In this document: positions 1 to 6,686 of the stretch, piece by piece | Layout: each line of letters starts with the position of its first letter | How positions within the stretch are numbered: position 1 is the stretch's first letter | Assembly: GCA_900546215.1 (NCBI GenBank) | Contig: URCD01000087.1 | Location: forward strand, 1 to 9,630 | DNA from: an uncultured Eubacteriales bacterium | Lineage (GTDB): Bacteria; Bacillota; Clostridia; Lachnospirales; Anaerotignaceae | Reading direction: 5' to 3' | DNA length: 9,630 bases | Made by a program: the position numbers and the translations under genes | The notes under the pieces: generated by a model | Told to the model about the DNA's origin: nothing | Database searches by the model: none | What the model saw: only the letters and a program-made list of their open reading frames with translations

Positions 1-180
1 GATACAAAAATGAACAGCTGCTTTAACGATGAAGAAAAAGCAGCTTTGTGTGAAGAGATATCTCTTGCCAGATTTGGCAATCCGGAAGAGGTTGCTAAGC
101 TTGCCCTTTTTTTATCTGATGAAGGTTCATCCGGATATATTAACGGCCAGATTATAACTATTGACGGCGGAATGTACTAA
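1..180 (+). CDS. 3' end of a short-chain dehydrogenase/reductase (SDR), possibly EF-P 5-aminopentanone reductase
   Basis: The window opens inside this gene; the last 59 codons and a TAA stop are visible. The tail begins DTKMNSCF and contains RFGNPEEVAKLALFLSDE followed by GYINGQIITIDGG. These are the C-terminal hallmarks of classical FabG-like SDRs: the post-catalytic P-G-x-x-x-T-x-M loop, the R-x-G-x-P-E-E-V helix and the final G-Q-x-I-x-x-D-G-G strand. The Rossmann glycine motif and the Ser-Tyr-Lys catalytic residues lie outside the window. SDRs reduce or oxidise small carbonyl or hydroxyl substrates with NAD(P)H in the cytosol. The D-T-x-M-x-x-C-F run followed by E-E-K-A-A-L resembles, from memory, the clostridial YmfI-type reductases that finish 5-aminopentanol modification of elongation factor P. 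That sub-assignment is tentative; FabG is the alternative. Its stop overlaps the end of the convergent lysR-type gene by 4 bp. Confidence 0.85.
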   Translation, partial: DTKMNSCFNDEEKAALCEEISLARFGNPEEVAKLALFLSDEGSSGYINGQIITIDGGMY

Positions 181-1064
181 AATAATACTGTAAGATACGG
201 TATTTTATCTAAACATTCTACAGCGGTATTTAAAAACTCATTTATTACCGGTTTTCGTCTTCCCGGCTTAATTATATAATATATAATTCGTTCTGATGGT
301 CCGTCGCCTATATCATATATTGTTATAGGCGATGTTTTTTTTATTTTTTCCGCGACAGAAAAAGGAACAACTGCCCAAGTCCCTTCTATTGAAATAACGC
401 TGTCTAAGGCCATTATTCCATCCATTTTAGCTATAGGCTCAGTTTCAGAGCCGTACCAGTAGCTATGCCACATTGAATATTCGGAGCTCCATTGATAAAG
501 TATTTCCTTACCTGGGTCAAGGCTTGCTGGATGTGGACTTTTTATTTCTGTATTGTTTGAACAGATAAGTACGAATTTCTCTTTATAAAATGGCCTTGTC
601 TCTACATTTTTATAGTACATGTCAGTTGCTATAAAACCTATATCTGTCTTATCCTTGCTTATGTATTCATATCCCTGTTCAGAATGCTGGGAAGATATTG
701 AAAGCTTAACACCGTCATTTTTTTCTATAAACCGTTTATATATATTAGGCATAATTATTCCGTTTACACTTCCTATGCAAGTAATTCTTATGCTTTCAGA
801 ACTGTTTAAGCTTTTAATATTTTCAGTTTCCGATAGCAAATCAAGCATTTTTTCTGCAATTCCGACAAACACTCTCCCCTGCTCGGTTAAGGAGGCATTT
901 CTAAAGCCGCGGCTTCTTTCAAAAAGCTTATAGCCTATCTTTTTTTCAAGCGCCTGTATTCTTCTGCTTAATGCAGGCTGAGTAATATATAAACGCTCGG
1001 CTGCACTTGAAAAACTTCCACATTGTATTATGGTTAAAAATGCTGTAATTTCTAATTGTGTCAT
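177..1064 (-). CDS. LysR family transcriptional regulator
   Basis: This 295-residue protein has the usual length of LysR-type regulators. The N-terminal winged helix-turn-helix covers about residues 1-60, with the classic SFSSAAERLYITQPALSRRIQALEKKIGYKLFER run at about 17-50. A linker helix follows to about residue 85. The effector-binding domain starts near residue 92 (RITCIGSVNGIIMPNIYKRF), a periplasmic-binding-protein-like fold that senses a small molecule. The ATG is preceded by GGGTG (1071-1075, minus strand) at a suitable distance. It is divergent from the AEC transporter gene, which it probably controls. Its own promoter overlaps the transporter promoter, so autoregulation is likely. 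Its TAG stop overlaps the stop of the convergent SDR gene. The ligand cannot be told from the sequence; an organic acid carried by the transporter would be a natural guess. Confidence 0.95.
   Translation of the reverse strand: MTQLEITAFLTIIQCGSFSSAAERLYITQPALSRRIQALEKKIGYKLFERSRGFRNASLTEQGRVFVGIAEKMLDLLSETENIKSLNSSESIRITCIGSVNGIIMPNIYKRFIEKNDGVKLSISSQHSEQGYEYISKDKTDIGFIATDMYYKNVETRPFYKEKFVLICSNNTEIKSPHPASLDPGKEILYQWSSEYSMWHSYWYGSETEPIAKMDGIMALDSVISIEGTWAVVPFSVAEKIKKTSPITIYDIGDGPSERIIYYIIKPGRRKPVINEFLNTAVECLDKIPYLTVLF
184..206 (+). terminator. weak candidate terminator for the SDR gene, inside the lysR-type 3' end
   Basis: Bases 184-191 (AATACTGT) pair with 197-204 (ACGGTATT) around a 5-nt loop. 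This gives an 8-bp stem with one G-T pair, and its 3' arm runs into TTTT. It starts four bases after the SDR stop and lies within the last codons of the opposite-strand regulator gene. The stem is AT-rich and the T-run is short, so termination efficiency would be modest at best. Confidence 0.3.
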
Positions 1065-1095
1065 TTAATTCACCCTAATATAAAGTTTTATTTAT

Positions 1096-1124
1096 ATTTT
1101 AGGACTATATTATGCATTTGTCAA
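1096..1124 (-). promoter_or_regulatory. sigma-A-type promoter of the lysR-type gene
   Basis: Read on the minus strand, TTGACA (1124-1119), a 17-bp spacer and TAAAAT (1101-1096) form a near-consensus housekeeping promoter. Transcription would start about 25 nt before the ATG. Its -35 hexamer overlaps the -35 hexamer of the divergent transporter promoter almost completely. A weak LysR-type dyad, TATA-N9-TATA (1093-1109, containing T-N11-A), covers its -10 region. In such AT-rich DNA the dyad may be chance. Confidence 0.75.
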
Positions 1125-1147
1125 AGATGTTTTTTAGGATATATAAT
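1118..1147 (+). promoter_or_regulatory. sigma-A-type promoter of the AEC transporter gene
   Basis: TTGTCA (1118-1123), an 18-bp spacer and TATAAT (1142-1147) precede the transporter ATG by about 30 bp, leaving a leader of roughly 20 nt with GGGTGA (1164-1169) as ribosome site. The -35 falls in the 9-bp palindrome TTTGTCAAA (1117-1125). The same bases read on the other strand give the lysR-type promoter's TTGACA. Confidence 0.75.
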
Positions 1148-1175
1148 TATAAAAAATTAAATTGGGTGATACAAA

Positions 1176-2084
1176 ATGTTTATAAATATGCTGAACCTTC
1201 AGTTTACACTTTTAATGCTTATAGCCGTTGGTTTTTTTGTTAGAAAAATAAAAATTATTGATGAACGTGTTCAGAGCAGACTTTCAGACCTTCTAATATA
1301 TGTTATACTTCCATGTAATATCGTTAATTCGTTTATGGGAGACGCTGAAATTTCTCCTGAATTCGCACATAACTGTATTTACGCCTTTATAATTTCTTTT
1401 GTTATACAGCTATTTTCCACGGTTTTTGGACGTCTATTGTTTAAAAAATATCCTAAAGAAGATGCAAATGTCCTTGCTTACGGTATTATATGCTCGAATT
1501 CTAGCTTCATTGGAATACCAGTTGTTGAATCAATATATAACAGTGTAGGAGTCATGTATACGTCCATATTTCAAATACCTATACGAATAACAATGTGGTC
1601 CGCAGGGCTCTCGCTGTTTACGTCAGTAGAAAAAAAGGATGTTCTTAAGAAAATAGTCAAACACCCTTGTATAATAGCGGTTGTAATTGGCGTGCTGTTT
1701 ATGGCTTTTAATGTACATCTACCGATATTTTTAGATAATACAATTGGCTACATAAGTAAATGTACAACTGCTGTATCAATGATTATAATAGGCTCAATAC
1801 TTACAGAAACAAACAGGAATAATATTTTGTCTAAAGAGGTATTCTACTACTCTTTTTTAAGGCTCATTGTTATGCCGGTTATTGTTCTTTTCATATTAAA
1901 GGCCTTAAACTTTGATCCTATGCTGATTGGTATATCAACTCTTTTAACTGCCATGCCGGCAGGAAGCACAACGGCTATTTTGGCCGAAAAGTACGGCTGC
2001 AATGCTGAGCTTGCCTCAGGAACAATATTTGTCTCAACAATATTGTCAATTGTAAGTATACCAATTATAAGCTTGTTTATATAA
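1176..2084 (+). CDS. AEC (auxin efflux carrier) family membrane transporter
   Basis: This 302-residue, strongly hydrophobic protein has about ten predicted membrane segments (roughly 9-24, 36-54, 66-86, 100-122, 124-148, 164-180, 186-208, 222-242, 247-265, 280-301). These split into two five-helix halves around a short charged loop (VEKKDVLKKI, about 151-160), as in the Mem_trans/AEC fold. Family motifs visible are ILPCNIV (44-50), NSSFIGIPVVES (108-119) and MPAGSTTAILAEKYG (260-274); the last two lie in the unwound crossover helices of this superfamily. Bacterial members are secondary carriers, some characterised for malate or other carboxylates; the substrate here is unknown. The start is the ATG after GGGTGA with 6 nt spacing. 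The divergent LysR-type gene is its likely regulator, and the gene ends before a bidirectional terminator. Confidence 0.92.
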   Translation: MFINMLNLQFTLLMLIAVGFFVRKIKIIDERVQSRLSDLLIYVILPCNIVNSFMGDAEISPEFAHNCIYAFIISFVIQLFSTVFGRLLFKKYPKEDANVLAYGIICSNSSFIGIPVVESIYNSVGVMYTSIFQIPIRITMWSAGLSLFTSVEKKDVLKKIVKHPCIIAVVIGVLFMAFNVHLPIFLDNTIGYISKCTTAVSMIIIGSILTETNRNNILSKEVFYYSFLRLIVMPVIVLFILKALNFDPMLIGISTLLTAMPAGSTTAILAEKYGCNAELASGTIFVSTILSIVSIPIISLFI

Positions 2085-2120
2085 TCAGTATTCACACCAT
2101 TATCATATATAAAGAAAGAA

Positions 2121-2142
2121 AGCCCGGAAATTATTCCGGGTT
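2121..2142. terminator. bidirectional intrinsic terminator between the AEC and flavodoxin genes
   Basis: CCCGGAA (2123-2129) pairs perfectly with TTCCGGG (2134-2140) around a 4-nt loop, and pairing can extend outward through A-T and G-T pairs. On the + strand it is followed by TTTTCTTTT (2141-2149), terminating the transporter mRNA. On the minus strand it is followed by CTTTCTTTCTTTATA, terminating the protease-to-flavodoxin operon. The loop holds the flavodoxin TAA stop, so the minus-strand 5' arm is coding. Confidence 0.85.
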
Positions 2143-2670
2143 TTCTTTTGTATATCTAATTATAGGCCAAATTGTGCTTTTGTCTACAAAGTCTACAGTT
2201 TTACCATAAGTGTCTAAAATACATCTCTCTTCATCGGTTAAGCTGCTCTTATTTTTTATTTTTTTTACAAGCGCTGACATCATTGTTTTATGCAGAAAGC
2301 TCATTTTTGAATAATCCATTGCTCCTCTTAGATGAAATAAAGCAAATTCATCTGCAGAAGCTTTCGGAAACTTTTTTAAAACATTTTTGATAAGATTTTC
2401 CTTATTTATATCAATTGAAGGATCAGCAATACCACACGTGAAAATAACAAGCTTAGCATTTTTCAGCTGGTCATAATTTTTCACAATAAAATTTATGCCT
2501 GTAATACCGCCTGCATAAACGGCTCCGCCATAAATTATAGTATCATAATTTTTGATATTTTGTAAATTTGCATCGTTAACATCCAATAAATCAGCATTCA
2601 GTTCTTCTGCTATCCATTCTGCATACTGCTTTGTTGAGCCATATTTACTGCCATAAAGTACAACCGTCAT
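2131..2670 (-). CDS. flavodoxin domain protein (HemG/Flavodoxin_5-like)
   Basis: The protein is 179 residues if it starts at the ATG at 2668-2670. Residues 2-13 (TVVLYGSKYGST) form the first strand and FMN phosphate-binding loop. GGAVYAGGI (48-56) and TCGIADP (78-84) correspond to the two isoalloxazine-contacting loops of flavodoxins. The LRGAMDYSKMSFLHKTMM segment (114-131) resembles the Flavodoxin_5/HemG family (menaquinone-dependent protoporphyrinogen oxidase in E. coli). No haem genes are nearby, so a general FMN redox role is the safer call. The start is chosen because AGAGAGG (2684-2678) sits 7 nt before this ATG. An in-frame TTG 18 nt upstream lies within tsaD and lacks a better ribosome site. 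Only one base separates it from the tsaD stop, suggesting translational coupling. It is the last gene of the operon. Confidence 0.85.
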   Translation of the reverse strand: MTVVLYGSKYGSTKQYAEWIAEELNADLLDVNDANLQNIKNYDTIIYGGAVYAGGITGINFIVKNYDQLKNAKLVIFTCGIADPSIDINKENLIKNVLKKFPKASADEFALFHLRGAMDYSKMSFLHKTMMSALVKKIKNKSSLTDEERCILDTYGKTVDFVDKSTIWPIIRYTKENPE

Positions 2671-2671
2671 A

Positions 2672-3703
2672 TTATAACCTCTCTCCAAGCCTTAAACTAG
2701 GAACAGCATTTAGTTCAAGGCCGTCACGTCTTCCCGCAATATATTCGTAATAGGCGGCAGAACCTATCATAGCGGCATTGTCCGTACATAGTATAGGTGA
2801 AGGAATATTCAATGTAAAGCCGTTTTTGTCACAGGCCTCCTTCATTGCCTGTCTAAGCGTGGAATTTGACGCTACACCGCCAGCCATAGCTATTTTAGTC
2901 AGCCCTTTTTCCTTTGCGGCCTTCATTGTTTTGGTAACCAGAACATCAATAACAGAGTATTGGAACGAAGCCGCAACATCTTCGGGAACAATTTTTTCAC
3001 CTGTCATTTTCATTTTATTGACATAGTTCAGCACAGCTGATTTAAGCCCGCTGAAACTGAAATCATAGCTTCCGTCTTCCAAAAAAACATGAGGAAATTG
3101 TATTGAGTCCTTATTTCCAAGCTTAGCAGCCTTTTCAATTTTAGGACCGCCTGGATATCCCATGCCTATTACTCTGGCAACCTTGTCAAATGCCTCTCCT
3201 GCCGCATCATCTCTTGTTGAGCCCATTATTTCATATTTTCCGTAGTCGCTGACATATACAAGGTTTGTATGGCCTCCGGACACCACAAGCGCCATATACG
3301 GCGGCTCAAAATTTATATCCTGAATATAATTTGCCGATATATGTCCTTCAATATGGTGTACTCCTATTAAAGGCTTATTAACAGCAAAGGCAAGTGCCTT
3401 TGCCTCTGCAAGTCCCACAAGGAGAGCGCCAACAAGCCCTGGTCCGTAAGTAACACCAATGGCGTCTATATCCTCTAGAGTAACCTCTGCCTGCTTAAGC
3501 GCTTCCTTAATAACTGCGTCTATATTTTCTATATGCTTTCTTGAGGCGATTTCAGGAACTACCCCGCCGTAGAGAGTATGAAGGTCAATCTGAGACGAAA
3601 TAATATTTGACAGAACATACCTCCCGTTTTTTACTACGGAAGCGGCTGTCTCGTCACATGAGCTTTCTATCGCCAATATAAGTACATCTTCTCTTTCGTT
3701 CAT
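2672..3703 (-). CDS. tsaD: tRNA N6-adenosine threonylcarbamoyltransferase TsaD
   Basis: TsaD (Gcp/YgjD/Kae1) transfers the threonylcarbamoyl group from threonylcarbamoyl-AMP to A37 of tRNAs reading ANN codons, acting in the cytosol with TsaB and TsaE. At 343 residues it has the full bacterial length. Visible ASKHA-fold motifs are AIESSCDETAAS (11-22), the family signature around YGPGLVGALLVG (86-97), the metal-binding HIEGH (117-121), SGGHTNLVY (142-150), AGGVASN (274-280) and CTDNAAMIG (306-314), whose Asp308 completes the iron/zinc site. Nothing essential is missing. The ATG follows GGAGG (spacing about 7), and the gap to the upstream RNase Z gene is 12 nt. The partner genes tsaB, tsaE and tsaC are not in this window, unlike organisms where tsaD sits with them. 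Confidence 0.97.
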   Translation of the reverse strand: MNEREDVLILAIESSCDETAASVVKNGRYVLSNIISSQIDLHTLYGGVVPEIASRKHIENIDAVIKEALKQAEVTLEDIDAIGVTYGPGLVGALLVGLAEAKALAFAVNKPLIGVHHIEGHISANYIQDINFEPPYMALVVSGGHTNLVYVSDYGKYEIMGSTRDDAAGEAFDKVARVIGMGYPGGPKIEKAAKLGNKDSIQFPHVFLEDGSYDFSFSGLKSAVLNYVNKMKMTGEKIVPEDVAASFQYSVIDVLVTKTMKAAKEKGLTKIAMAGGVASNSTLRQAMKEACDKNGFTLNIPSPILCTDNAAMIGSAAYYEYIAGRRDGLELNAVPSLRLGERL

Positions 3704-3715
3704 TATATGCCTCCG

Positions 3716-4624
3716 TTATTCCTCAAAGTTTATTCTTGCAGTAATTCTGTCATATCCAACTTTTGTATTTTCAAATATTTTTTTAGCATTGTCTATAAAC
3801 AGCTCAGGCTCCGACATTGAGGGGCTTAAATGTGTCAGCCACAGTTCCTTAACGCAGCCAAGCTTGGCAAGCTTAGCCGCCTCAGAGAAAAGCATATGCT
3901 TATATTCAACAGCCTTAGCCTGCTTTTCATTTTCGCCGTACATTCCTTCACATACAAACAGGTCTGAATCACGTATAAAGTCTACTAACGAATCAACGGG
4001 CCTTGTATCAGTACAAAAAGAAACACTCAAGCCCTTTCTGTCATTTCCAAGTACCATATCACTGGTGTAAGTCCTTCCTTCATGTTCAATCTTCCCGCCC
4101 TTTTGAAGCACCGACCAGAGCTTAACAGGAAGACCAAGCGATTGAGCTTTTTCAACTGAAAATTTCCCTTTTCTGTTAACGTCAAATCTGTAAGAAAGAC
4201 ATCTTATTCTATGGTCGCCTTCATTTGCTTTTAGGCAAAAATCTTTAAAATCATATGTTTTTGAAGTGTCATCTATTTCAATAAACTCAAGCTTAAACGG
4301 AAGTTCTGGAAAGATCAGTCTTAGTCCTTCAACTACTTTTTTAAGCCCTGTTGGGCCGATCAATTTTACCGGCTCGGTTCTACCAGCGTTTCCAATAGTA
4401 AGAAGCATTCCCGGAAGTCCGGATATATGGTCTGCATGAAAATGTGTGAAGCAAATCGTATCTATTGCTTTAAATCCCCAGCCTAGCATTTTAAGAGTAA
4501 CCTGCGTTCCTTCTCCGCAGTCAGTCATTATAAGCCTTCCGTTAATTCTAAGCAGCATTGACGAAAGAAACCTGTCAGGCATGGGCATCATTCCACCTGT
4601 ACCTAAAAGGGCTATGTCTATCAT
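3716..4624 (-). CDS. rnz: ribonuclease Z (tRNA 3' processing endonuclease)
   Basis: This 302-residue metallo-beta-lactamase-fold protein matches the short bacterial RNase Z (ElaC) form. RNase Z cuts precursor tRNAs just after the discriminator base so that CCA can be added. Motifs in order: GTGGMMPMPDRFLSS (8-22), DCGEGTQ (35-41), the zinc-binding THFHADH (60-66), His138 in GDHRI, Asp206 in CTDT and the late histidine in THLSPS (264-269). KHMLFSEAA (242-250) stands where many RNase Z proteins have H-M-T. The ATG is preceded by AAGGA. It lies 6 nt after the protease stop and 12 nt before tsaD, so all are probably on one mRNA. Another metallo-beta-lactamase hydrolase is the alternative, but the N-terminal motif and the late T-H-x-S are typical of RNase Z. 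Confidence 0.93.
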   Translation of the reverse strand: MIDIALLGTGGMMPMPDRFLSSMLLRINGRLIMTDCGEGTQVTLKMLGWGFKAIDTICFTHFHADHISGLPGMLLTIGNAGRTEPVKLIGPTGLKKVVEGLRLIFPELPFKLEFIEIDDTSKTYDFKDFCLKANEGDHRIRCLSYRFDVNRKGKFSVEKAQSLGLPVKLWSVLQKGGKIEHEGRTYTSDMVLGNDRKGLSVSFCTDTRPVDSLVDFIRDSDLFVCEGMYGENEKQAKAVEYKHMLFSEAAKLAKLGCVKELWLTHLSPSMSEPELFIDNAKKIFENTKVGYDRITARINFEE

Positions 4625-4630
4625 AATATA

Positions 4631-5806
4631 TCATTCCTTTATTTTGTCTTTAAGTAATTCAACTGCTTTATTATATTGTTTGTCATCAGCTGATTTAGTT
4701 TTATCTTCAGTCTCAATTTCATAGTCAGGCGTTATGCCTATACCCTGTATACATACTCCATTTGGAGTAAAGTATTTTTGAATTGTAATTTTTAGACCTG
4801 AACCATCGCTCAAGCTGTAAAGCCCCTGTACAATTCCCTTACCATAGGTCTGCGTTCCGATTATTGTTCCCCTGCCGTTGTCCTGAATAGCACCAGCCAG
4901 CAATTCAGAAGCACTGGCACTTCCACCGTTAACAAGTATGGCAATAGGTATATCAATGCATCCATCTTTTGATTTAAAGTCAACCCTATTCCCGTTTTTA
5001 TCAACTGTGTATGTAATAGTTCCTTCAGGAAGAAGCGTATCAGCTATTTCAGTAACTATATCTATCATTCCTCCGGGATTATCCCTTAAATCAATTACAA
5101 GGCCTTTGATATTCTGCTTCATAAGCCCTGAAAGTGCCTTTATAAACTGATCGGCTGTCACCTTGGCAAATTCAGTTATTTTTATATATCCTATATCTCC
5201 GTCCTTTGAGCTTTTTACATACTGCATATTTATTGTTGAACGTTTGATGTCAAACAATTTTTCACCTTCGCCGTGCCTGTCAACACTGATTTTAACCGAA
5301 GTATCTTTTTTGCCCTTTGTGAGCTCTGAAATCTCAACAACTGACATACCGACTACATCTTTATCATCTACTTTAATAATTGTGTCACCGGCCTTTAAAC
5401 CTGCTTTTTCAGCGGGTGAATTTTCTATTACTTCGCTGACTATACAAAGGCCAGTATCTTTATCAGAAGAAATAACTATTCCTATGCCGCACATTGTTCC
5501 ATTGGCGTCATTTAGAAAATCAGACATTTCATTTTTAGTAAAGTATCGTGTGTAGGGATCACCCATTGCATCTGCCATACCTGAATACATTTGATCCGCA
5601 AGATCTGTATTGTCAAAATCACCAATAAAATTCTGCTCAAGCATAGAGGCAATTACGGCCGCCTTTTCACCTACAGCCAAATGCTCTTCTCCAATAAATG
5701 TATGTGCCGCATCATAGCCGTTTTTTGTGATAATTACAGCTGCTGTAAGTATAACTCCGCAGACTGCTCCCTTTAAAAAACGGATAGCCTCCTCTTTATT
5801 ATCCAC
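4631..5806 (-). CDS. S41 family carboxy-terminal processing protease, membrane anchored (CtpA/CtpB-like)
   Basis: This 391-residue protease has one N-terminal membrane segment (about 11-27), so the rest acts outside the membrane. An S41 N-terminal helical region (about 45-100, with DPYTRYF at 83-89) leads into a PDZ domain (about 105-180, GIGIVIS and SPAEKAGLKAGDTIIKVD). The tail-specific protease core follows: GYIKITEF, DLRDNPGG (239-246), VNGGSASASELLAGA (292-306) and TYGKGIVQ (320-327). Catalytic Ser298 and Lys323 are 25 residues apart, as in E. coli Tsp and B. subtilis CtpB; Gln327 completes the triad seen in CtpB. The start is GTG, 8 nt after GGAG (5818-5815); an overlapping ATG one frame off soon stops. 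It is first in the operon with rnz, tsaD and the flavodoxin gene. S41 genes often accompany ftsEX in Firmicutes. Confidence 0.95.
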   Translation of the reverse strand: MDNKEEAIRFLKGAVCGVILTAAVIITKNGYDAAHTFIGEEHLAVGEKAAVIASMLEQNFIGDFDNTDLADQMYSGMADAMGDPYTRYFTKNEMSDFLNDANGTMCGIGIVISSDKDTGLCIVSEVIENSPAEKAGLKAGDTIIKVDDKDVVGMSVVEISELTKGKKDTSVKISVDRHGEGEKLFDIKRSTINMQYVKSSKDGDIGYIKITEFAKVTADQFIKALSGLMKQNIKGLVIDLRDNPGGMIDIVTEIADTLLPEGTITYTVDKNGNRVDFKSKDGCIDIPIAILVNGGSASASELLAGAIQDNGRGTIIGTQTYGKGIVQGLYSLSDGSGLKITIQKYFTPNGVCIQGIGITPDYEIETEDKTKSADDKQYNKAVELLKDKIKE

Positions 5807-5818
5807 ATAATCATCTCC

Positions 5819-5845
5819 GCATAAACCGTTACAAATAGCTTATGC
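5819..5845 (-). promoter_or_regulatory. 5' leader hairpin next to the protease ribosome-binding site
   Basis: On the minus strand GCATAAGC (5845-5838) can pair with GTTTATGC (5826-5819), 8 bp with one G-T pair and an 11-nt loop. The structure occupies most of the predicted short leader and ends right beside the GGAG ribosome site (5818-5815). It may protect the 5' end or tune translation. An overlapping perfect palindrome, ATGCGCAT (5842-5849), lies near the expected transcription start. Function is inferred only. Confidence 0.35.
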
Positions 5846-5853
5846 GCATTACA

Positions 5854-5882
5854 ATTATATATGTTTATTTGGTTTTATTCAA
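5854..5882 (-). promoter_or_regulatory. sigma-A-type promoter of the protease-rnz-tsaD-flavodoxin operon
   Basis: On the minus strand TTGAAT (5882-5877), a 17-bp spacer and a perfect TATAAT (5859-5854) lie about 50 bp before the GTG start. Transcription should start near 5847, giving a leader of about 40 nt. The -35 is only about 9 bp past the T-run of the upstream terminator, so the two operons are separated very compactly. Confidence 0.8.
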
Positions 5883-5890
5883 CATCCCTA

Positions 5891-5930
5891 ATAATAAAAA
5901 TAAGCCCTGTATATAAAAATACAGGGCTTA
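5891..5930 (-). terminator. strong intrinsic terminator after the SIMPL-domain gene
   Basis: Bases 5919-5930 and 5901-5912 form a perfect 12-bp stem (TAAGCCCTGTAT with ATACAGGGCTTA) around a 6-nt loop. On the minus strand it is followed by TTTTTATTATTA (5900-5889). It begins 8 bases after the TGA of the SIMPL-domain gene and closes the regulator-ftsEX-SIMPL unit. The + strand side lacks a good T-run. Confidence 0.9.
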
Positions 5931-5938
5931 ATATAATC

Positions 5939-6673
5939 TCAATTAAAACTATACGTTACTGTAACGCGTGCAGTTATATCTATTTTATCATAGTTTATAA
6001 CTGTCGAACCTTCACCTGCATCATAGTCAGCCATTTCCGCATTAACGGACTTGGCCATTCCCGAAGTCTCTGTTGTATAGTTATTACTGCTTGTTTCTAC
6101 AACAGACTTTACTGGTCCAAGACTGCGCCCGTATGACTCAGCTATTACCGCAGCGGAATCGCCGGCTGTTTTAATCGCATTCTTAAGTGCCTGGGCATAA
6201 TAAACAGAGGAATTTTCCAGCGAAAAGGATATATCAGAGCCTGTTGCCCCAGCCTTAAGTGCAGTATCTATAAAAGCTCCCGCATTTTCAACATCGCTAG
6301 TCGCGAACGATAATGTTGTATAAGCCCTGAAATATACAGGCTGTTCACTCCTTTTTCCCTGATTATCATAATCATAATAAGGGGAAACATACGAATACTC
6401 AGTCAAAATTCTATCTTCAGCAATTCCTGCTTTTTTCATAGATGAAATTACAGCCGATGATACCTTGTTGTTTTCCTCCTGAGCCTGTGAAGCTGTAGTT
6501 CCTCTTGTTTCTATGTTAGCATATATTGTAGCTGTATCCGGCTCAACACTAACAATTCCGCGTCCATTTACTGTAATTCCGTCGGTGCTCTCAGCAAATG
6601 CTGTTACACTGATACCAAATACCATTACAGCGGCAAGCAATAAACTGATAGCAGTTTTAAAACTTTTCTTCAT
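5939..6673 (-). CDS. secreted SIMPL (DUF541) domain protein
   Basis: This 244-residue protein has a clear Sec signal peptide: MKKSFK, a hydrophobic core (about 8-22) and an A-F-A cleavage site after residue 27. There is no lipobox cysteine, so it should be released or wall-associated. The mature part begins ITVNGRGIVSVEPDTATIYANIETRG (33-58), the typical opening of SIMPL/DUF541 proteins such as YggE and Brucella BP26, and ends with a beta-rich YDKIDITARVTVTYSF. BP26 assembles into large rings; YggE is linked to oxidative stress; the molecular role in Firmicutes is not established. The start is the ATG at 6671-6673, preceded by AAAGGAG. An in-frame extension upstream would run into ftsX and spoil the signal peptide. 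It lies 13 nt after ftsX, whose stop overlaps this ribosome site, and is followed by a strong terminator. Confidence 0.92.
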   Translation of the reverse strand: MKKSFKTAISLLLAAVMVFGISVTAFAESTDGITVNGRGIVSVEPDTATIYANIETRGTTASQAQEENNKVSSAVISSMKKAGIAEDRILTEYSYVSPYYDYDNQGKRSEQPVYFRAYTTLSFATSDVENAGAFIDTALKAGATGSDISFSLENSSVYYAQALKNAIKTAGDSAAVIAESYGRSLGPVKSVVETSSNNYTTETSGMAKSVNAEMADYDAGEGSTVINYDKIDITARVTVTYSFN

Positions 6674-6686
6674 AGTAATCACTCCT

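Noticed and set aside
1093..1109. TATA-N9-TATA dyad as a definite LysR binding site
   Set aside because: It fits T-N11-A, but such matches are common in AT-rich DNA. It is mentioned only as a weak candidate with the promoter.
2671..2688. Upstream TTG start for the flavodoxin gene, adding six residues
   Set aside because: The downstream ATG has AGAGAGG at 7 nt, begins exactly at the conserved first strand and fits the tight spacing to tsaD.
5163..5555. 130-codon open frame on the + strand inside the S41 protease gene
   Set aside because: The opposite strand encodes the PDZ and early protease domains with intact motifs; the + frame is a shadow.
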